NCBI GenBank assembly: GCA_049515175.1
Contig: JBEKUI010000137.1
Location: 1 to 11,849 of the forward strand
From: JACQNR01 sp049515175
GTDB lineage: Bacteria; Acidobacteriota; Terriglobia; UBA7540
Direction of reading: 5' to 3'
Length of the DNA stretch: 11,849 nucleotides
In this document: piece after piece, positions 7,402 to 11,849 of the stretch
Layout: each line of letters opens with the position of its first letter
How positions within the stretch are numbered: the stretch's first letter is position 1
Program-made: the position numbers and the translations under genes
The notes under the pieces: model-generated
Databases searched by the model: none
Told to the model about the DNA's origin: nothing
What the model saw: only the letters and a program-made list of their open reading frames with translations

Positions 7402-8274
7402 TCACATTCGATGCCTGGGTCGAACGAAGGGGACGCGAGGGTCTCGAGGGGGCCAGTTCTTGGCGAGATGTGAGTAGCGGGGGTCGTCGCTCGCCGCAAA
7501 TGATCGAGCGCTGCCCGCCAGGACGTTCAAACAGTAAATGTTATATCCGTAGGCGGCGACAACCGGGTGATAGCCTTCGCGGATCAAGACGAGGTCGCCG
7601 TCGGTCAATCGTAGCGTTTCATCGTGTTTTCCCGCCGCGTCATAGAGGCGTTGGAACGCGTAGCCATCAGCTTGGTCGGTGCGATAGTAATAAGTCTCGT
7701 CGAGGTCCACTTCGTGGGGTGGGTTGTGGACGTCATGTTTGTGGGGCGGGTAACTCGACCAATTGCCGCTCGGAGTGTACACCTCGCGCACCAGGAGCTT
7801 GTCCGCGGGAAAGTCAGCTGGGATGACATCCAAGAGTTGCCGCGTGGCATTGCCGCCGCCGCGAATTTCCAGCCGCACGTCTCGAGGAGTAATCAGACGG
7901 GGCGCAAGAGGCGCACTCGAAGGAACGCGGCAATCCGCGATTTCACAATCCGTCTCCGCGACGAGCGCAAAGCGCGTGCCACAAGGCAGGTAGACTGCAT
8001 AGGGATAGCCTGCAAACACATTCTCGTGATCACCCACCCTGTGTGTTCCAACGGCCCACTCCACCTTGAGGCGCCCGCTCAGGATGACAAAGGCGGCCTC
8101 CTCGCCTCCAGTATCGCCCTGCCAGGGCTCCCCAGCGATGAGGCGACGAACCGAAAAACTGATGGTTGACCATCCTGCCTGTTGGCGGCTGACCGACACC
8201 AGGGTGCCGGATTGGCTGGAGGCCAGCGGCGTGGAGTGAAAGAGCACCTCGGAATCTCGCTGCATCGTAGCCAT
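7402..8274 (-). CDS. iolB: 5-deoxy-glucuronate isomerase IolB
   Basis: The 290-residue cupin-fold protein starts at ATG 8274, with AGGA 7 nt upstream (8285-8282). IolB converts 5-deoxy-D-glucuronate to 5-dehydro-2-deoxy-D-gluconate in the cytoplasm, after IolD and before IolC. Conserved IolB stretches are visible: EAAFVILSGRLKVEW (about 59-73), PYAVYLPCGTRFAL (91-104), and a metal-site region with SSYPPHKHD (173-181), LDETYYYR (191-198) and REGYHPVVAAYGYNIYCLNV (232-251). By analogy with the IolB/KduI fold, His178, His180, Glu193 and His236 are the likely metal ligands. It ends PRDPRVPFVRPRHRM and is about 20 residues longer than the usual 270, mostly from the C-terminal tail. It is the last gene of the operon visible here, 39 nt after iolD. 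Confidence 0.95.
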   Translation of the reverse strand: MATMQRDSEVLFHSTPLASSQSGTLVSVSRQQAGWSTISFSVRRLIAGEPWQGDTGGEEAAFVILSGRLKVEWAVGTHRVGDHENVFAGYPYAVYLPCGTRFALVAETDCEIADCRVPSSAPLAPRLITPRDVRLEIRGGGNATRQLLDVIPADFPADKLLVREVYTPSGNWSSYPPHKHDVHNPPHEVDLDETYYYRTDQADGYAFQRLYDAAGKHDETLRLTDGDLVLIREGYHPVVAAYGYNIYCLNVLAGSARSFAASDDPRYSHLAKNWPPRDPRVPFVRPRHRM

Positions 8275-8313
8275 GTTGGAATCCTATAAGAAAGATCTCC
8301 TCAATCAAAGGCA

Positions 8314-10167
8314 TCAAAAGAAGTAGCGCTCGCGCTTGCGGGCTTCCACATAGGCTTTCCGGGCGGCCCGCACCGATTCCATTTCCGAGACCTCCGCCAC
8401 GGACACGTCCCACCACGATTCGTATCCCGGCACACGACACTGTCCGTCCACTTCTACGACCACGACCGAAGTCCGCGTGTTCGAGCGCCCGGCGACGAGC
8501 GCCGCTTCAAACTCCTCACGCGTCCGCGCACGGACCGAAATCGCCCCCAGACTGGCGGCGTTGGCGACAAAGTCCACCGGGACGACGTCCCCACGCAATT
8601 CGCCCTCCTGACGTTGCCGGTATTCCGTCCCGAAACCGCCGCTGCCGAGCGACTTGCTCAGCCCGTTGATGCTCGAGAAGCCGTGATTGTCCGCCACGAC
8701 GATGTTCAACTTGATTCCTTCTTGAATGGATGTTGCGATCTCCTGCGCCATCATGAGGTACGAGCCATCGCCCACCAGCACGTAAACTTCTCGCGAGGGA
8801 TCGGCCATCTTGATACCCAATCCGCCGGCGATTTCGTAACCCATACACGAATATCCGTACTCCAGGTGATAGCCCTTGGGATCGCGGGTGCGCCACAGCT
8901 TGTGCAAGTCGCCCGGCATGCTTCCCGCCGCATTGATCATCACGTCCCGGGGCTGCGAGACGCGGTTCACAACTCCGATCACTTCACCCTGGCTGATGGG
9001 CGGTCCGTGGCGGTAGTTGTAAATCCTCTCGACCTCCGCTTCCCACTCTTCACGGAACTGTTTGATCAGCCGGGCGTAGTCGTTCGCGACGTGATAGCCG
9101 GCGAGCGCCCCAGCAAGGTCTTCCAGAGCCACGCGGGCATCCATCACCAGCGGTATTGCGGCATGCTTGAAGGCGTCAAATTCCGCGACATTGATGTTCA
9201 CAAAGCCGACGTCAGGATTCTGAAACGCCGTCTTGGAGGCGGTCGTGAAGTCGCCATAACGAGTCCCGATGCCGATGACCACGTCCGCGTCGCGGGCCAG
9301 AATGTTGGCTCCCGGCGTTCCCGTGACGCCGATGGCGCCCACCGACTGTGGATGGTCATAGCGAAGTGAACCCTTGCCGGCCTGGGTCTCGCCGACTGGG
9401 ATTCCTGTCTGCGCCGCAAAGCGATCCAGGGCTTCCGTCGCCTCGGAATAGAGCACGCCGCCTCCGGCAACGATCAGCGGTTTCTTTCCTGCCCGGATTT
9501 TCGCAACCGCGGCTTGGAATGCAGCCGCGTCGCCGCGCGGACGTGGAATGGTCCACACTCGCGGCGCAAAGAATTCGCTGGGAAAATCGTAGGCTTCGGT
9601 CTGAACATCCTGGGGCAGGGCAAGGGTCACCGCGCCTGTTTCCGCGGGCGAGGTGAGGACTCGCATGGCCTCGGGGAGGGCCGTCAGAAGCTGTTCCGGC
9701 CGGTAGATCCGATCCCAGTAACACGACACTGGCTTGAAACAGTCATTCACCGAGATATCCTGCGTGTGTGTGGATTCGAGCTGTTGCAGGACGGGAGCGA
9801 CGTTCCGCCGCGCGAAAATGTCGCCGGGCAGAAGGAGCACGGGGATGCGGTTGATGGTGGCGGTGGCCGCGCCGGTAATCATGTTGGTCGCGCCGGGGCC
9901 AATGGAAGAGGTGCACACGAGGGTCCGCAGCCGGTTACTCATCTTCGCAAATGCCGTGGCCGTGTGGACCATGGCCTGTTCATTGCGGCACAGGTGGTAG
10001 CGGAAGTCAGGATTCTGCTGCAGCGCCTGGCCGATGCCCGCCACGTTGCCGTGGCCGAAGATGCCAAAGCATCCCCCGAAGAAGGAATTCCGTTTCCCGT
10101 CTCGCTCCACCGACTGTTGTTTCAGGAATGCGATGACCGCCTGCGCCATGGTGAGACGTTGCGTCAT
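8314..10167 (-). CDS. iolD: 3D-(3,5/4)-trihydroxycyclohexane-1,2-dione acylhydrolase IolD
   Basis: This 617-residue thiamine-diphosphate enzyme opens the ring of trihydroxycyclohexane-1,2-dione to give 5-deoxy-glucuronate. The N-terminal domain has FFGGCFGIFGHGNVAGIGQA (29-48) and RNEQAMVHTA (61-70), where Glu63 is the expected cofactor-activating glutamate. Then come SSIGPGATNMITGA (87-100) and the central domain (LIVAGGGVLY, 231-240; VIGIGTRYGDF, 297-307). The C-terminal domain carries the cofactor/Mg motif from GDG (466-468) to VADN (491-494), followed by HGFSSINGLS. Length is normal for IolD. The frame also opens upstream at a TTG (10191), but the strong GAGGGAGGG site lies within that extension 7 nt before the ATG at 10167, so I chose the ATG. 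It lies 67 nt after iolC and 39 nt before iolB, clearly in one operon. Confidence 0.97.
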   Translation of the reverse strand: MTQRLTMAQAVIAFLKQQSVERDGKRNSFFGGCFGIFGHGNVAGIGQALQQNPDFRYHLCRNEQAMVHTATAFAKMSNRLRTLVCTSSIGPGATNMITGAATATINRIPVLLLPGDIFARRNVAPVLQQLESTHTQDISVNDCFKPVSCYWDRIYRPEQLLTALPEAMRVLTSPAETGAVTLALPQDVQTEAYDFPSEFFAPRVWTIPRPRGDAAAFQAAVAKIRAGKKPLIVAGGGVLYSEATEALDRFAAQTGIPVGETQAGKGSLRYDHPQSVGAIGVTGTPGANILARDADVVIGIGTRYGDFTTASKTAFQNPDVGFVNINVAEFDAFKHAAIPLVMDARVALEDLAGALAGYHVANDYARLIKQFREEWEAEVERIYNYRHGPPISQGEVIGVVNRVSQPRDVMINAAGSMPGDLHKLWRTRDPKGYHLEYGYSCMGYEIAGGLGIKMADPSREVYVLVGDGSYLMMAQEIATSIQEGIKLNIVVADNHGFSSINGLSKSLGSGGFGTEYRQRQEGELRGDVVPVDFVANAASLGAISVRARTREEFEAALVAGRSNTRTSVVVVEVDGQCRVPGYESWWDVSVAEVSEMESVRAARKAYVEARKRERYFF

Positions 10168-10174
10168 ATGAAAG

Positions 10175-10183
10175 CCCTCCCTC
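10175..10183 (-). promoter_or_regulatory. Strong ribosome binding site deciding the iolD start
   Basis: On the minus strand GAGGGAGGG (10183-10175) precedes the ATG at 10167 by 7 nt. A TTG start at 10191 would put this site inside the coding region, so the ATG is favoured. Confidence 0.75.
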
Positions 10184-10202
10184 AAACCCAATTATCAAGG
10201 GG

Positions 10203-10231
10203 CACCGCGCATGGCGGGGCCCGCGCCGGTG
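10203..10231. other. GC-rich stem-loop in the iolC-iolD gap
   Basis: CACCG-CGC (10203-10210) can pair with GCG-C-CGGTG (10223-10231), giving 5 bp, a single bulged base and 3 bp around a GC-rich loop. It begins 4 nt after the iolC stop codon and lies upstream of the iolD ribosome binding site. It has no T-run. It could protect or process the polycistronic transcript, or be incidental in such GC-rich sequence. Confidence 0.25.
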
Positions 10232-10234
10232 AAA

Positions 10235-11173
10235 CTAACTCTTCCCAGTCCGCAACAATGCTTCCAGTTCTTCAAGGCAGGGCATGGCGTCGGAGCAACT
10301 GACTCGGCTGACGACGACCGCGGCGGCGGCGTTGCCGTAACGCAGGCATTCCTCGAGGGGGCGTTCGCGATACAACGCATAGAGGAATCCTGCCGCAAAA
10401 CCATCCCCTCCGCCGATCACGCAGATCACAGGCATCGGAAACGGAGGCACCGAATGCGACTCGCCCTTCGTGTGGACTTCTACGCCTTTCGCACCGAGCT
10501 TCCTTACAACGACGCGGACCCCCTGCTCGTGAAGGCTCCGGAGCTGCGCCCCAGGGGCGCTCGCCTCGGTCAGGATAGAGAGTTCGGTCTCGTTGCCCAG
10601 AATAACATCCACCCAGGGCAACACCGACCGCGCCAGTCGCCCCGCCTCACTGGCCGAGGGCCAAGAACTGGCACGATAGTCCACATCGAAAACCGTGCGG
10701 ATGCCGGCTTCGCGCGCCGTCCGCAGAGCCTCGAGCGTCGCCTCACGAGCCGGTGACGCCGCCAGACTGGTGCCGTTCGTCACAAACATCCGGGCCTTTC
10801 GAAGGTAGTCGCGCTCCCCAGTACCGAAGGTCACCTGGGTGTCGGCGGGTTTGCTTCGGTAAAACACCTGTGCGAAGCGCTCCGGAGGCCACACTTCTGT
10901 GATAGCAAGTGAGGTATCATATCCCTCGACCTGCCGAACGAATTGAGTGTCCACGCCCTCGTGGCGAAGAGAACCCAGAAGAAAATCAGCCAGCCCGTCT
11001 TTTCCTATCGCGCTGATGATCCCCACCTGCAAACCCAAACGCGCCAGTCCAAAAGCTGTGTTGGCGCTGGAGCCGCCCAGGTGACGCGAGAAGTGTTCGA
11101 CCTCCGCCAGCGACCGATGTTGCTCCATGGCGTAGAGGTCGTACCCGATGCGTCCCAGGACACAAACGTCCAC
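10235..11173 (-). CDS. iolC: 5-dehydro-2-deoxygluconokinase IolC (PfkB sugar kinase)
   Basis: This PfkB-family kinase phosphorylates 5-dehydro-2-deoxy-D-gluconate at O6. I chose the GTG at 11173, with AAAGGAG 5 nt upstream (11185-11179), giving 312 residues; a TTG at 11188 would include the ribosome binding site in the gene. The product begins MDVCVLGRIGYDLYAME. The N-terminal PfkB signature is HLGGSSANTAFGLARLG (about 32-48). FDVDYRASSW (about 163-172) is typical of IolC, and GNETE (193-197) contains the NxxE Mg-binding motif. The C-terminal signature reads VIGGGDGFAAGFLYAL, with Asp257 as catalytic base; the usual GAGD is GGGD here, a mild change that keeps the glycines and Asp. The gene starts 19 nt after the aldolase-like gene and ends 67 nt before iolD. 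Gene neighbours make IolC much more likely than another sugar kinase such as KdgK. Confidence 0.93.
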   Translation of the reverse strand: MDVCVLGRIGYDLYAMEQHRSLAEVEHFSRHLGGSSANTAFGLARLGLQVGIISAIGKDGLADFLLGSLRHEGVDTQFVRQVEGYDTSLAITEVWPPERFAQVFYRSKPADTQVTFGTGERDYLRKARMFVTNGTSLAASPAREATLEALRTAREAGIRTVFDVDYRASSWPSASEAGRLARSVLPWVDVILGNETELSILTEASAPGAQLRSLHEQGVRVVVRKLGAKGVEVHTKGESHSVPPFPMPVICVIGGGDGFAAGFLYALYRERPLEECLRYGNAAAAVVVSRVSCSDAMPCLEELEALLRTGKS

Positions 11174-11178
11174 CGTCA

Positions 11179-11185
11179 CTCCTTT
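11179..11185 (-). promoter_or_regulatory. Ribosome binding site deciding the iolC start
   Basis: AAAGGAG on the minus strand (11185-11179) lies 5 nt before the GTG at 11173, in the 19-nt gap after the upstream stop codon. It favours a GTG start over the TTG at 11188. Confidence 0.65.
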
Positions 11186-11192
11186 CAAGCAC

Positions 11193-11849
11193 CTACCGCC
11201 GTGTGCGCGCTTGCTTCTTGCGTGCCGTAACTCGTACCGCCGGGCAAGGCTCGGCCAGAATCTGGACGGCCTGCTCCAGCGTACGATTCCGATGCACCAA
11301 GGCGGTCAAGGCGCGGCACATCGGCAAAGGATCCCCGCTGCTGGGAAAGAGGAGATTCCTTCCGATGATCGCGCCGCGGATGCGGGGACTGGCCGCGAGA
11401 CCGTCCGCAAAGTCCTTGAGGATTTCCGCAGGGCTCTCGCGCGCCGGCCCGCCCAGCAGGAGGATGGGCAAAGTCGTCGCACGGGCCACCTCGGAAAGGC
11501 CTTCGCTATACGGCATCTTCAGCCACACATGCGCTGAGGAGGCCCCCAAACCCGCCGCGACGCCGCAGAGGCGAATCATGCTGGCCGCATCCTTCAGATT
11601 GTGATAGCCGCTCTCGCGGCGCTCGACGGCCAGCGGTTCGACGAAGGCTGCGAGCCGGTGGTGATAGAGATCGTTCACGGCATCGGCACAAGCGAGCAAC
11701 GTTCGACCCGACGCCGCGTCGCGGGGATCCAGGCGAAACAGCACCTTGCCACCTTCGCAGCGCAGCTCCTTCAAGCGCTGGGCAGTCAGGCACGTGAAGG
11801 TGTCGTCCATCTCAAATACCGTCCCCGCCAAACCACCACGGTTCATACT
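11193..11849 (-). CDS. Cgl0159-type (beta/alpha)8 aldolase-like protein, C-terminal part (cut by right window edge)
   Basis: The frame is open to the window edge, and the codon before the first visible Met is Ser. SMNRGGLAG is an internal motif of this family, so the start lies beyond the window and the family length of about 300 residues fits. Counting from that Met, visible conserved pieces are MNRGGLAGTVFEMDD (1-15), GGKVLFRLDP (32-41), FVEPL (68-72), GLGASSAHVWLKMPY (99-113), TTLPILLLGG (124-133) and RGAIIGRNLLFP (157-168). They alternate like strands of a TIM barrel and end with a phosphate-binding-like GR loop. Lys110 is a candidate Schiff-base residue by analogy with class I aldolases, which is an inference. 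Relatives sit in inositol clusters (the family is named after a Corynebacterium glutamicum protein). The likely role is cleavage of 5-dehydro-2-deoxygluconate 6-phosphate to dihydroxyacetone phosphate and malonate semialdehyde. The gene lies 19 nt upstream of iolC. Confidence 0.75.
   Translation of the reverse strand, partial: SMNRGGLAGTVFEMDDTFTCLTAQRLKELRCEGGKVLFRLDPRDAASGRTLLACADAVNDLYHHRLAAFVEPLAVERRESGYHNLKDAASMIRLCGVAAGLGASSAHVWLKMPYSEGLSEVARATTLPILLLGGPARESPAEILKDFADGLAASPRIRGAIIGRNLLFPSSGDPLPMCRALTALVHRNRTLEQAVQILAEPCPAVRVTARKKQARTRR

Noticed and set aside
6696..7826. 376-codon plus-strand open frame
   Set aside because: It overlaps the 3' 425 bases of iolB in antisense, has no good ribosome binding site, and its product is rich in R, S, C and H with no recognisable domain.
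10168..10191. TTG start that would extend iolD by 8 residues
   Set aside because: The strong GAGGGAGGG ribosome binding site falls inside this extension and is properly spaced for the ATG at 10167.
9514..10302. 262-codon plus-strand open frame antisense to iolD and the iolC 3' end
   Set aside because: It lies opposite well-supported coding sequence with conserved motifs, and its own composition is low-complexity G/R/H, as expected for an antisense shadow in GC-rich DNA.

Overview
The window is GC-rich bacterial chromosomal DNA with two long receptor genes and part of a myo-inositol catabolic operon. I infer an Acidobacteriota member (Solibacter/Bryobacter-like). The main reason is the pair of very large receptors with an N-terminal carboxypeptidase-regulatory-like domain ahead of a TonB-type plug and barrel, a gene type heavily expanded in that phylum. 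This is a family-level guess, not a taxonomic proof. I see no rRNA, tRNA, CRISPR array, transposase or integrase gene, or phage gene.

Layout. (1) Positions 1-755 (minus) hold the 5' part of a TonB-dependent-receptor-like gene that runs off the left edge. (2) Positions 756-1142 are a divergent intergenic region with plausible back-to-back promoters. Inverted repeats built on GTCAA/TTGAC lie on both candidate -35 boxes, and a perfect 7-bp inverted repeat sits beside one of them. (3) Positions 1143-4937 (plus) encode a complete 1264-residue receptor of the same class. (4) A stem-loop at 4945-4978 separates it from convergent genes. (5) On the minus strand come a small four-cysteine protein (4991-5248) and, upstream of it, a FliA/WhiG-type sigma factor (5467-6366). 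(6) Positions 6367-7401 are about 1 kb in which I cannot support any gene. (7) Positions 7402-11849 (minus) hold a co-directional inositol operon, in transcription order: Cgl0159-type aldolase-like protein (5' end cut by the window edge), iolC, iolD, iolB.

How the genes fit together. IolD opens the ring of the trione to give 5-deoxy-glucuronate. IolB isomerises this to 5-dehydro-2-deoxygluconate. IolC phosphorylates that product. The Cgl0159-type protein is the natural candidate for the aldolase that splits the phosphate into dihydroxyacetone phosphate and malonate semialdehyde. IolG, IolE, IolA and a transporter are not in the window and would be expected beyond the right edge or elsewhere. 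Nothing in the sequence links the receptors or the sigma factor functionally to inositol use.

I found no clearly new biological system. The observations most worth a second look are the inverted-repeat array between the receptors, the small cysteine-patterned protein next to an orphan sigma-28-type factor, the aldolase candidate, and the gene-free 1 kb with unusually few stop codons.
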